Assembly (NCBI RefSeq): GCF_014874065.1
Contig: NZ_JADBEE010000002.1
Location: forward strand, 186,001-250,000
DNA: 64,000 nt
Reading direction: 5' to 3'
From: Nesterenkonia halotolerans
GTDB taxonomy: Bacteria > Actinomycetota > Actinomycetes > Actinomycetales > Micrococcaceae
Shown piece by piece: positions 26,342 through 34,280 of the stretch (position 1 is its first letter; each line of letters starts with the position of its first letter). The position numbers were made by a program, and so were the translations under genes. The notes below the pieces were generated by a model. It saw nothing but the letters and a program-made list of their open reading frames with translations. It searched no databases and was not told the origin of the DNA.

Positions 26342-26395
26342 GATCGTTGCGGGAGGCTCAGCCAGCAGACCGTGCACACGTCACCGGAAGCTCAG

Positions 26396-27439
26396 ATGTC
26401 AGATCACTCCACCGCCACCCTGGGCAGCCCCCCGGACGACGCCGTCGATGGCCCCGCGGTCCACCGACGCAGTCAGCGCCGTCAACGGCTCTTCACCCCC
26501 GCACTCCTGGTCGGGCTCCTCATCACCTGCGGGCTTCTGCTGCTCTCACTCGCCACAGGCCAATATGAGGTCTTCAGCGAGGACGGCTTCTGGATGTTCG
26601 GGATCACCCGCGTCCCGCGGACGATCGCGCTGGTCCTGGCCGGCGCCTCGATGGCGATGTGTGGCCTCATCATGCAGCTGCTCACGCAGAACCGGTTCGT
26701 GGAGCCCACCACCACCGGCACCACGGAATGGGCCGGACTCGGGCTGATCCTGGTGCTGTGGCTCTTCCCCGGCGCCTCGATGCTGGCGCGGATGTCCGGT
26801 GCGGTGACGATGGCGTTCATCGGCACGGTGATCTTCTTCCTGTTTCTCCAGCGCGTGACGCTGAAGTCCTCGCTCATCGTTCCCATCATCGGCATCATGC
26901 TCGGAGCAGTGGTCAGCTCGTTCACCACCTACATCGCGCTGATGACCGATCATCTGCAGACGCTGGGAATCTGGTTCGCTGGGTCCTTCACCCGGGTGGT
27001 CGAAGGCCGCTACGAGCTGATGTGGCTGGTGCTGGTGGTCACCATCCTGGTGTTCGTCACCGCCGATCAGTTCACTGTGGCGGGTCTGGGGCGGGATATG
27101 GCCACCAACGTGGGACTCAACTACACGGCGGTGCTCTTCATGGGCACCGCGATGGTCGCGGTGGCCACCGGTGTCACCGCCACCGTCGTGGGAGTGCTTC
27201 CCTTCCTCGGGCTGATCGTTCCCAATGTGGTCTCCCTCTTCCGCGGTGACGACCTGCGCAGCAACCTGCCCTGGGTCTGCCTGGCAGGTATCGCCACGGT
27301 CACCGTCTGCGATCTGATCGGTCGCACCATCCGCGCTCCCTTCGAGATCCCCGTGGGACTGGTCCTCGGCGTGGTCGGAGCCGTGGTCTTCGTCGGACTG
27401 CTGCTCCGCCAGCGCAAGTCGGGAGGGTTGGTCACATGA
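26396..27439 (+). CDS. Iron-siderophore ABC transporter permease (FecCD family, first)
   Basis: One of two membrane subunits forming the importer channel; FecCD family. The 347-aa product from ATG 26396 (GGAAG five bases upstream) has about nine to ten hydrophobic segments and family motifs: RVPRTIALVLAGASMAMCG (about 76-94), TGTTEWAGLGLIL, and near the C-terminus GVLPFLGLIVPNVVSLFRGDD, where the conserved G-L-x-x-P loop couples to the ATPase. A second start at 26372 has no ribosome binding site. Its stop overlaps the next permease start (ATGA at 27436-27439). Confidence 0.88.
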   Translation: MSDHSTATLGSPPDDAVDGPAVHRRSQRRQRLFTPALLVGLLITCGLLLLSLATGQYEVFSEDGFWMFGITRVPRTIALVLAGASMAMCGLIMQLLTQNRFVEPTTTGTTEWAGLGLILVLWLFPGASMLARMSGAVTMAFIGTVIFFLFLQRVTLKSSLIVPIIGIMLGAVVSSFTTYIALMTDHLQTLGIWFAGSFTRVVEGRYELMWLVLVVTILVFVTADQFTVAGLGRDMATNVGLNYTAVLFMGTAMVAVATGVTATVVGVLPFLGLIVPNVVSLFRGDDLRSNLPWVCLAGIATVTVCDLIGRTIRAPFEIPVGLVLGVVGAVVFVGLLLRQRKSGGLVT

Positions 27440-28563
27440 CGACACAGCTGGACCGTGCACGGGGACGGGACCCCCGCAGGACCACGCCCCCTGAAGCGAC
27501 CAGCGCTGGCGAACGCGGATGGGCGCCCGCCGAGCACGCAGCTCGAACGCCGGAAGGCCGGACCCGCCGCTCCGGAGCGATCACCAGCCGCCGGCATGCT
27601 CTGCGCTACGCCGCCGTGATGGCGCTGCTCGGGTCGCTGTCGCTGTTCTTCACGCTGGGGATCCTCGGCTATGGCAATCCCATGCCGTTCGGTTCCTCCG
27701 GCTACTGGCTCATCGCGCAGATGCGTGTCGAGACGCTGCTGATCATCGGCGTCGTCACCTTTTGCCAGGCGATGGCCACAGTGGCCTTCCAGACCGCCAC
27801 GAACAACCGGATCATCACCCCGTCGATCATGGGCTTCGAATCGCTCTACATCGCGATCCAGACCGGAGCCGTGTTCTTCTTCGGCATCGCCGGGGTCACC
27901 ATGCTCACCGGACTCCCGCAGTTCCTCATGCAGGCCGCGGCGATGGTCCTCTTCGCGACCATCCTCTACTCCTGGCTGCTCAGTGGGCGGTTCTCCAATA
28001 TCCACATCATGCTGCTCGTGGGCGTGGTGATCGGGGGCGGTCTCGGTTCGCTGTCGACCTTCATGCAGCGAGTCCTGACTCCGAGCGAGTTCGACGTGCT
28101 CACCGCGCGGCTCTTCGGCAACATCGGCAACGGGCGCGCCGAGTACCTTCCCTATGCCATCCCGATCGCGCTGCTCGCCGGGGGAGTGCTGTGGTGGCGG
28201 GCGCGCAGACTCAACGTGGTCGCGCTGGGACGCAACACTGCTGACAATCTGGGAGTGAACCATAAGCGTGAGGTGATGTTCATCTTGCTGCTGGTCTCGG
28301 TGCTGATGGCGATGAGCACCTCGCTGGTCGGGCCGATGACCTTCCTGGGCTTCCTCGTGGCCACGCTGGCCTACCAGTTCGCGGACACCTACTCCCACCG
28401 GATGTTGTTCCCGATGGCGATGCTCATCGGCTACACCGTGCTGGCTGGCGCGTATTTCATCATGCGCAATGTCTTCTATGCCGAGGGTGCGGTGACGCTG
28501 ATCATTGAGCTCCTCGGTGGAATCGTCTTCCTGATAGTCCTGATGCGAAAGGGTCGCCTGTGA
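27436..28563 (+). CDS. Iron-siderophore ABC transporter permease (FecCD family, second)
   Basis: Partner permease. The 375-aa product has a hydrophilic, Arg-rich N-terminus (about 1-60) not seen in most FecCD permeases, then the membrane domain with QAMATVAFQTATNNRIITPSI (partly), GRFSNIHIMLLVGVVIGGG and the coupling loop SLVGPMTFLGFLVATLAYQ. Translation is coupled on both sides: ATGA with the first permease and GTGA with the ATPase at 28560. The T-N-N-R-I-x-x-P-S-I motif and gene order (binding protein, two permeases, ATPase) match Fat/Vct/Ycl-type catecholate transporters. Confidence 0.87.
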   Translation: MTTQLDRARGRDPRRTTPPEATSAGERGWAPAEHAARTPEGRTRRSGAITSRRHALRYAAVMALLGSLSLFFTLGILGYGNPMPFGSSGYWLIAQMRVETLLIIGVVTFCQAMATVAFQTATNNRIITPSIMGFESLYIAIQTGAVFFFGIAGVTMLTGLPQFLMQAAAMVLFATILYSWLLSGRFSNIHIMLLVGVVIGGGLGSLSTFMQRVLTPSEFDVLTARLFGNIGNGRAEYLPYAIPIALLAGGVLWWRARRLNVVALGRNTADNLGVNHKREVMFILLLVSVLMAMSTSLVGPMTFLGFLVATLAYQFADTYSHRMLFPMAMLIGYTVLAGAYFIMRNVFYAEGAVTLIIELLGGIVFLIVLMRKGRL

Positions 28564-29330
28564 TCAGCCTGACCGAGGTCACCAAGAACTACGGCTCCAA
28601 GGGCGCGGCCGACTCCGTGCAGATCGGACCGATGACCGTGGAGATCGCCGCAGGGGGCATCACCGCGCTGGTCGGCCCCAATGGGGCGGGAAAGTCCACG
28701 ATTCTCACCATGATCGGACGGCTGCTCGATGTGGACTCCGGCGGGATCGAGGTGGCCGGGCACGACGTCGTGAACTCTCCGTCGAAGACCATCGCGAAGA
28801 TCCTCTCCATCCTCCGGCAGGAGAACCACTTCGTCACCCGGCTCACCGTGCGCCAGCTGGTCGGCTTCGGCCGTTTTCCGCATTCCAAGGGACGGCTGAC
28901 AGCGGAGGATGAACGCCACATCTCTGAGGCCATCGACTTCCTGGATCTCGCTGAGCTGGAGAACCGCTACCTCGATCAGCTCTCCGGAGGGCAGCGGCAG
29001 CGCGCCTATGTGGCGATGGTCCTGGCGCAGAACACCGACTACGTGCTGCTGGACGAGCCGCTGAACAACCTGGACATGCAGCACGCGGTGCAGATGATGC
29101 AGCAGCTGCGCCGAGCGGCGGATGAGCTGGGCCGCACCGTGGTGATCGTGCTGCACGACATCAACTTCGCCGCGCACTACTCGGACCAGATCCTCGCCAT
29201 GAAGGACGGCGTGGTCGCAGAGCACGGGCCGCCCGAGCAGATCATGCGCGACGCGGTGCTCTCCCGGGTCTTCAACACCGAGGTCACGGTCATCGAGGGG
29301 CCGCACGGGCCGCTGGCGGTGTACTACTGA
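28560..29330 (+). CDS. Iron-siderophore ABC transporter ATP-binding protein
   Basis: ATPase that powers siderophore import. The 256-aa product has Walker A GPNGAGKST (39-47), Q-loop around 87 (RQENHFVTRLTVRQLV), signature LSGGQRQR (141-148), Walker B YVLLDEP (161-167), D-loop NNLD and switch His199 (VLHDIN), all intact. GTG 28560 overlaps the upstream stop. It is the last clearly recognisable gene of the uptake operon; no siderophore biosynthesis or reductase gene is adjacent, so the substrate may be a xenosiderophore. Confidence 0.93.
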   Translation: MISLTEVTKNYGSKGAADSVQIGPMTVEIAAGGITALVGPNGAGKSTILTMIGRLLDVDSGGIEVAGHDVVNSPSKTIAKILSILRQENHFVTRLTVRQLVGFGRFPHSKGRLTAEDERHISEAIDFLDLAELENRYLDQLSGGQRQRAYVAMVLAQNTDYVLLDEPLNNLDMQHAVQMMQQLRRAADELGRTVVIVLHDINFAAHYSDQILAMKDGVVAEHGPPEQIMRDAVLSRVFNTEVTVIEGPHGPLAVYY

Positions 29331-29453
29331 GAGCTCGCAGTGATCGCGAGGCTCCTGAGGTATGGACTGCGTGACCAAGCCTCGTTCACCGTGATTGACT
29401 CTTGCTGCACGCTTGCTGCTTTGATGACTCAAGGGTGGAACGGTAAAGAAACA

Positions 29454-29861
29454 ATGCACAAAGAGAGTTTCACTGCTGCGTACTTGGCACTCGCTGCACT
29501 TCTGAATGTTGGCGTTTTTTGCCTTGCGTGGGACGTGTTCGATGTGTTCGGCAATGCGATGCCGCCGACGCTCAGTGACACCGTCATTGGCGCGTCTTTG
29601 GCCTCGCTCCTCGCGACGGCTTGGGCTTCGACGCCTCGCGTGCTGAAGAACTCTCTGCGCCTGTCGAACATGATCCTCGGCGTCATCGCCGCATCCATGA
29701 CGGTGCCGGGGGAGTTTGCCCTGCGGAGCGGGGTCGACGGCAACTATGGAGCGGCTCTGGTGGCCGTCCTAGGGGTAGCGCTGCATCTGCTGCTCGCTGC
29801 CTCCCTGGCGACCCAAAGTGTGGTGTGTATGTCAGGCGGAGCACAACGACCTGACGTGTGA
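29454..29861 (+). CDS. Small membrane protein of unknown function
   Basis: Not recognised. Starting at ATG 29454 (135 aa; ATG 29424 and GTG 29340 are alternatives, none with a clear Shine-Dalgarno) the protein has four hydrophobic segments: about 5-27 (TAAYLALAALLNVGVFCLA), 40-58 (SDTVIGASLASLLATAWAS), 68-88 (SNMILGVIAASMTVPGEF) and 98-122 (AALVAVLGVALHLLLAASLA). The first half of the coding sequence is less GC-rich than neighbours, with many T-ending codons, suggesting foreign origin. It sits about 120 bases behind the siderophore ATPase in the same direction; a functional link is speculative. Could also be non-coding. Confidence 0.45.
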   Translation: MHKESFTAAYLALAALLNVGVFCLAWDVFDVFGNAMPPTLSDTVIGASLASLLATAWASTPRVLKNSLRLSNMILGVIAASMTVPGEFALRSGVDGNYGAALVAVLGVALHLLLAASLATQSVVCMSGGAQRPDV

Positions 29862-29995
29862 GGACGCTCTCACCGTTCGGAGCGCAGAGGAGGCCAAGAG
29901 ACGCCGGCGAGCTCGGCGCTCGCGGGCATCGGCGATTCAGCACTCCCAGCGCCGACCATCCCGGATCTCAGCTGCTGAGACGCCGCCGGGAAAGC

Positions 29996-30025
29996 TTCAA
30001 TGCCGGGGGCGCGCGGACCTAGTAT
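29996..30025 (+). promoter_or_regulatory. Promoter of the MHS transporter
   Basis: TTCAAT (29996-30001), 18-base spacer, TAGTAT (30020-30025); transcription would start near 30032. A small perfect hairpin CGCCG-CTT-CGGCG (30035-30047) follows at the start of the leader. Nothing else is seen in the 29862-30085 gap. Confidence 0.45.
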
Positions 30026-30085
30026 CTTTCCCTGCGCCGCTTCGGCGTCTGACACCATTCATTCCTTTTGTGGAGATGCCCCCTC

Positions 30086-31501
30086 ATGCCTGCCTCTGTT
30101 GAGCCTTCTGCGCCCGAGACCTCGCCTCGGCCCCACGACGCCGTGGACGAGTCGCACAGCAATATTCCGCGCCACCGGATCATCCTGGCCTCGCTCATCG
30201 GGACCACGATCGAGTTCTACGACTTCTACATCTACGCCACCGCAGCGGTGTCGATCTTCCCGCTGCTCTTCTTCTACGGCGATGAAGGCTCGGCGCTGCT
30301 GGCCTCGATGGCCACCTTCGGTGCCGCCTTCGTGGCGCGTCCACTGGGCGCCATCATCTTCGGCCACTACGGCGACAAGGTCGGCCGCAAGGCCACCCTG
30401 GTCGGCGCACTGCTGACCATGGGCATCGCCACCTTCCTGATCGGGCTTCTGCCCACGTACCAGCAGATCGGCCTCTGGGCGCCGGCGCTGCTGACGATCC
30501 TGCGCTTCAGCCAGGGCCTGGGGCTCGGCGGCGAATGGTCCGGCGCGGCGCTGCTCGCCTCGGAGACCGCGCGTCCAGGCAAGCGCGCACAGGCCGCCAT
30601 GTGGCCCCAGCTCGGCGCCCCGTTCGGCTTCATCCTGGCCAACGGACTCTTCCTGGTGCTCGCCACCCTGTTCTCCTATGACTCCACCGCGAGCGATCTC
30701 AGCGACCCGTTCCTGGTCTGGGGCTGGCGCCTGCCGTTCCTGCTCTCCGTGATCATGGTCGGCGTCGGGCTCTACGTCCGGCTGCGCATCGAGGAGACCC
30801 CGGTCTTCGCCAAGGCCATGGCCAGCAACGAACGGGTCAAGGCGCCGATCGGCGAGGTCTTCCGCCGCAACTGGTGGGAGATCATCCTCGGCACGTTCAT
30901 CATGCTCGCCACCTACGGCCTGTTCTACCTGATGACCACCTGGGTCCTCTCCTACGCGATCGGCTCGAATGAGACCGGCGGACTCGGCTACGGCTACCAG
31001 GACTTCCTGGTGCTTCAGCTGGTCGCCATCGTGTTCTTCGCGATCTTCGTGCCCGTCGCCGGCAAGCTCGCCGACAAGTTCGGGCGCCGCCCGATGCTGA
31101 TCGTGGTCACCGTGGCGATCATGCTCTTCGGACTCAGCTTCGGCTTCTGGCTCTCCGCCGATTCCATGGGCACCGGAGAAGACCTGAACATCTGGCAGAT
31201 GCTGATCTTCTTGGCCGTGGGCATGACGCTCATGGGCCTGACCTTCGGCCCGATGTCCGCGGTGCTTCCCGAGCTCTTCCCCACCAACACCCGCTACACC
31301 GGGTCCGGAGTCGCCTACAACGCGGCCTCCATCCTGGGTGCCGCGCTGACGCCCTTCGTCGCGGCCTGGCTGGTGCAGAACCACGGCGTCGCCGCCGTCG
31401 GCCTCTACCTGGCAGGCCTGGGAGCGCTGACCGTCATCGCACTGGTGCTGGCACCGGAGACCTCGAAGAAATCGCTCTACACGCAGGCCTCAGCGGACTG
31501 A
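30086..31501 (+). CDS. MFS transporter, metabolite:H+ symporter (MHS) family
   Basis: Proton symporter of the ShiA/ProP/KgtP-type MHS family; inner membrane. From ATG 30086 (GGAG ten bases upstream) 471 aa, with the hallmark N-terminal IGTTIEFYDFYIYATAA, the loop motif GHYGDKVGRK (about 94-103), RFSQGLGLGGEWSGAALL, WGWRLPFLLS and RLRIEETPVF. The central loop and 12 hydrophobic segments are as expected. Substrate (carboxylate, betaine/proline, shikimate, aromatic acid) cannot be deduced. It stands alone between its promoter and the bidirectional hairpin at 31534-31568. Confidence 0.88.
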   Translation: MPASVEPSAPETSPRPHDAVDESHSNIPRHRIILASLIGTTIEFYDFYIYATAAVSIFPLLFFYGDEGSALLASMATFGAAFVARPLGAIIFGHYGDKVGRKATLVGALLTMGIATFLIGLLPTYQQIGLWAPALLTILRFSQGLGLGGEWSGAALLASETARPGKRAQAAMWPQLGAPFGFILANGLFLVLATLFSYDSTASDLSDPFLVWGWRLPFLLSVIMVGVGLYVRLRIEETPVFAKAMASNERVKAPIGEVFRRNWWEIILGTFIMLATYGLFYLMTTWVLSYAIGSNETGGLGYGYQDFLVLQLVAIVFFAIFVPVAGKLADKFGRRPMLIVVTVAIMLFGLSFGFWLSADSMGTGEDLNIWQMLIFLAVGMTLMGLTFGPMSAVLPELFPTNTRYTGSGVAYNAASILGAALTPFVAAWLVQNHGVAAVGLYLAGLGALTVIALVLAPETSKKSLYTQASAD

Positions 31502-31533
31502 ACTCCGGCTGAAGGCTGAACTCTGCCTGAGCA

Positions 31534-31568
31534 CTGAGGGGCGGCTCCCATCCGGGGCCGCCCCTCAG
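31534..31568. terminator. Bidirectional terminator between MHS transporter and mtlR
   Basis: Twelve-bp perfect stem CTGAGGGGCGGC (31534-31545) with its complement (31557-31568), 11-base loop, between two convergent genes. Confidence 0.7.
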
Positions 31569-31612
31569 CCGTATCAGCAGCGGCAACCGTCTCGGCTGCC
31601 GCTGCCGCTGCC

Positions 31613-33532
31613 TCAGCCGTCGACGACGGCGACCAGCTCGTCGAGGAACCGGCCGAACTCGGTCCCGCGGCGGAGCAGCCGCTGCAGCGACTCGCGCTCG
31701 CTGAGCACCTCGACGAGCTGCTCGAAGATGGTCTGGAAGGCGTCGCGCTCGGATTCTGAGAAGGCAGCCAGGGCCACCACCTGGATGCGCCCCCCGCCCC
31801 AGCGGATGGACCCCTCAGCGATCCCGATCGAGAGGGCCGTGCGCCGGGCGGTCATGCTCAGCGCGTGCGGCACGGCCAGCGACTCGGTGAACGCGGTGGA
31901 GGAGAGTCGCTCACGCTCGATGGTGCCGCGCACGTAATCCTCATCGATGATTCCGCGGGCGATCAGCGGTGCGCTGAGCTGGTGGATGGCATCCTCCTCA
32001 TCCTTGGCTCGCAATGGCCGGATGAAGGCTTCGGGGCTCAGGTAGCGCTCGAGCTCTCCGCGCAGCCGGGTCAGTCGCCGGGCGCGACGGCGCTTCGAAG
32101 CAACGGCGGCGATGCGCGCCATATCGGCCTCGGTCACGAAGGGTGCGAGCTGCACGGTGCGCTCGTCGGGCACCGGGGGCTCGATGGTCGTGAGCACCAG
32201 GTCCGTGGTCATGGCCGACCAGTCCGGATCCACTCGGGTCTCCACGGCGGTGACCTCGATCCCCGGGCCGAGCGACTCATCGAGCCGTGAGCGCAGCAGA
32301 TCATGGAGCTCGTAGTACCCCGGGCACACGATGGTCGCGGTCAGCGCCGTCTCCGCCCGACGGCTGCGTTCCAGCCGTCCGCCGACATGCATCGCGATAT
32401 AGGCGATCTCGTCCTCGCGGATGCTGACGTTCAGCTGTTCGGCGATGTCACTGGCGATGGAGACCGCCACCTGGAAGATCATCGGGTAGGTCGCCTTCAG
32501 TGACTTGGTCAGCGGGTTGCGGGACCAGGCCTGCTCCCGAGCCCGGTGGACCAGGTTCTGCACGTGCAGGCTCAGCCGGCGGATGAAATCAGCATGCGCG
32601 ATGTCCACCAGGTACTCCTCGGCGGCATGTCCGACGGCGCGGATCACCGCCCGCTCCACCTCGGCGTCCAGCGGCACCTCGGTGCCGGCGCTGCCGTCGG
32701 AGGCCACCACCCGGGTGAGCACCAGGGAGGCCAGATGCTGCAGGTCCCCCTGGCCCAGCGAAACCCCGAAGTGTTCCGAGGAGAGTGCGCCGATCACCCC
32801 GGCCAGCCGCTGCTGCTGCGCGCTGGGCTCCAGATGGGTGCCCTCCAGCGGATGCCCGTGGCTGACTCGATCAGCCGCGATGGCCACATGCAGGACCACA
32901 TCGGTGGAGGCGAACTCGTTGACGTAGTAGCCCTGTTCGGCCAGCTGCGCGGCGAGTGCCCGCTTGAAGGGGCCGAAAGACTCAGCCTCCAGGGAGCCCA
33001 GGCCCGCGGCACGGCGCAGGCCCTCGCCGTCGAAGGAGCCGCGCTCCATCTCATCGTGGGCAAGCTTGGAGACCAGCCGACGCTGGGCCAGTTCATCCCC
33101 GGTGAGCAGCGCACGGGACCCCGAGCGCTGCACCGTGACGCCGGTGCCGGAGATCAGCTCGCGCACCCGCACCAGGTCAGCCTCGACTGTGGCCTCTGAG
33201 ACGTAGAGCCGCTCCGCCGTCCGGCGCAGGTCGACGCCGTTGCGCGCCTCCATCAGTTCGTGCACCAACCCGTGGAGTCGGTCTCGCGTGGAGGTGCGGG
33301 CCGATTCACTGCGCAGTGCCGCCAGCGCCGCGCGGTCGGCCCGGTAGCCCAACGGCCCGGATTCGACGGCGTGCGGATCCGGTTCGGCCCGGGCATTGAT
33401 CTGGGCGATATAGGAGCGGACGCTGCGCGGGGTGACCCCGAGAAGATCGGCCAGCGAACCCGCGGTGATCCAGCCGGGCTCGCGAAGAAGCAGCTGGATC
33501 AGCTGCTCCTGACGCTTGCTCATCCTGTCCAC
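31613..33532 (-). CDS. mtlR: PRD-containing transcriptional regulator with PTS IIB/IIA domains (MtlR/BglG-type)
   Basis: Activator or antiterminator controlled by PTS phosphorylation. Order of domains in about 640 aa: N-terminal winged HTH (QLLLREPGWITAGSLADLLGVTPRSV in two pieces, about 10-35), second HTH (about 85-115), PRD1 (about 185-290), PRD2 (about 295-405, with VSIREDEIAYIAMHVGG), a IIB-like domain (about 410-490, without an obvious active cysteine except in the IVCPGYYE loop) and a C-terminal IIA-like domain (about 500-640, SLAVPHAL containing the phosphorylatable His). GTG 33532 has AAGG seven bases upstream; TTG 33538 and ATG 33523 are alternatives. Divergent from the PTS operon, which it presumably regulates by mannitol. 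Confidence 0.85.
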   Translation of the reverse strand: MDRMSKRQEQLIQLLLREPGWITAGSLADLLGVTPRSVRSYIAQINARAEPDPHAVESGPLGYRADRAALAALRSESARTSTRDRLHGLVHELMEARNGVDLRRTAERLYVSEATVEADLVRVRELISGTGVTVQRSGSRALLTGDELAQRRLVSKLAHDEMERGSFDGEGLRRAAGLGSLEAESFGPFKRALAAQLAEQGYYVNEFASTDVVLHVAIAADRVSHGHPLEGTHLEPSAQQQRLAGVIGALSSEHFGVSLGQGDLQHLASLVLTRVVASDGSAGTEVPLDAEVERAVIRAVGHAAEEYLVDIAHADFIRRLSLHVQNLVHRAREQAWSRNPLTKSLKATYPMIFQVAVSIASDIAEQLNVSIREDEIAYIAMHVGGRLERSRRAETALTATIVCPGYYELHDLLRSRLDESLGPGIEVTAVETRVDPDWSAMTTDLVLTTIEPPVPDERTVQLAPFVTEADMARIAAVASKRRRARRLTRLRGELERYLSPEAFIRPLRAKDEEDAIHQLSAPLIARGIIDEDYVRGTIERERLSSTAFTESLAVPHALSMTARRTALSIGIAEGSIRWGGGRIQVVALAAFSESERDAFQTIFEQLVEVLSERESLQRLLRRGTEFGRFLDELVAVVDG

Positions 33533-33603
33533 GCTCAAACCTTACCGGGCAGCCCGCCTCTGGCAGGGCGTTTTTCCTCCCCAGCGGAAAGAACTCTCAG
33601 TCC

Positions 33604-33620
33604 CACACCGGTGCGGTGTG
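33604..33620. promoter_or_regulatory. Candidate operator in the mtlR-PTS divergent region
   Basis: CACACC (33604-33609), five bases, GGTGTG (33615-33620): perfect 6-bp dyad located about 45 bases before the first PTS gene and 70 before mtlR. Position suggests an MtlR binding site; not matched to a known consensus. Confidence 0.35.
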
Positions 33621-33663
33621 CCGTGAATCACTGCACAATCGAGGAGGAAGGAGTTCGAGATCA

Positions 33664-34011
33664 ATGGAGATCCTGGTGGTATGTGGGGCTGGCGCGTCCA
33701 GCACCTTCGTGGCGCAGCGCGTGCAGCAGGCCATGCGCCGAAGCGGCGTGCCCTATATGGTGCGCGCTGGCAACCAGGCCTCGCTGCTGCATGACCTCGA
33801 CTCCGCGGACATGATCCTCCTGGGCCCACCACTGGCGGGCTCGCTCGAGGACATCCGTGGACTCACTGCGCCGGCCGGCACAGTGGTGGAGCTTCTTCCC
33901 GCCGACATCTATTCGGACCTTCAGGGCACCAGTGCGCTTGCACTGATCCTAGAGGCTTTTCCCATGCCCGACGCGGCGGCCGCCGCTTCAACTCGAAAGG
34001 GACTCTCATGA
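33664..34011 (+). CDS. PTS sugar transporter subunit IIB (lactose/cellobiose-type fold), orphan
   Basis: Small cytoplasmic phosphocarrier-like protein, 115 aa. It starts MEILVVCGAGASSTFVA, the P-loop of lactose/chitobiose-type IIB domains, with Cys7 in the position of the phosphocysteine; LLGPPLAG and VVELLPADIY follow. ATG 33664 is set by GGAGGAAGGAG ten bases upstream. There is no cognate IIA or IIC of the lactose family in the window, yet it is the first gene of the operon and overlaps ptsH (ATGA, 34008-34011). It may pass phosphate in the local relay or signal to MtlR; this is inference. Confidence 0.8.
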   Translation: MEILVVCGAGASSTFVAQRVQQAMRRSGVPYMVRAGNQASLLHDLDSADMILLGPPLAGSLEDIRGLTAPAGTVVELLPADIYSDLQGTSALALILEAFPMPDAAAAASTRKGLS

Positions 34012-34280
34012 GCTCTACTCGCACCGTCACCGTCGCCTCCTCCCAGGGCCTGCATGCCCGCCCCGCCAAGCTCTTTGTGGAGGCCGCCCAGTCCGCCGGC
34101 TCCGACGTGACGATCGCCAAGGGTGAGAAGTCCGTCAACGCCGCCAGCATCCTGGGTGTGCTCTCCCTCGGAGTGGAGAAGGGCGACGAGGTCCTGCTCA
34201 CGGCCGAGGGCGAGAACGAGGAGCAGACCCTGGACAGCCTGGAGACCTTCCTGAAGACCGACCACGACGAGGCCTCCTGA
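34008..34280 (+). CDS. ptsH: Phosphocarrier protein HPr
   Basis: General PTS phosphocarrier, accepts phosphate from enzyme I and passes it to sugar-specific IIA domains. 90 aa, with the active-site His16 in GLHARPAKLFVEAA and the regulatory-site region SVNAASILGVLSLG (Ser at the position used by HPr kinase in firmicutes; no such kinase is seen here). Overlaps the IIB gene by four bases and abuts ptsI (TGATG, one-base overlap). Confidence 0.96.
   Translation: MSSTRTVTVASSQGLHARPAKLFVEAAQSAGSDVTIAKGEKSVNAASILGVLSLGVEKGDEVLLTAEGENEEQTLDSLETFLKTDHDEAS

Noticed and set aside
26302..26568. 88-aa open frame upstream of and overlapping the first siderophore permease
   Set aside because: Runs through the C10 tract and is out of frame with the permease; Arg/Pro/His-rich composition is typical of a shifted frame.
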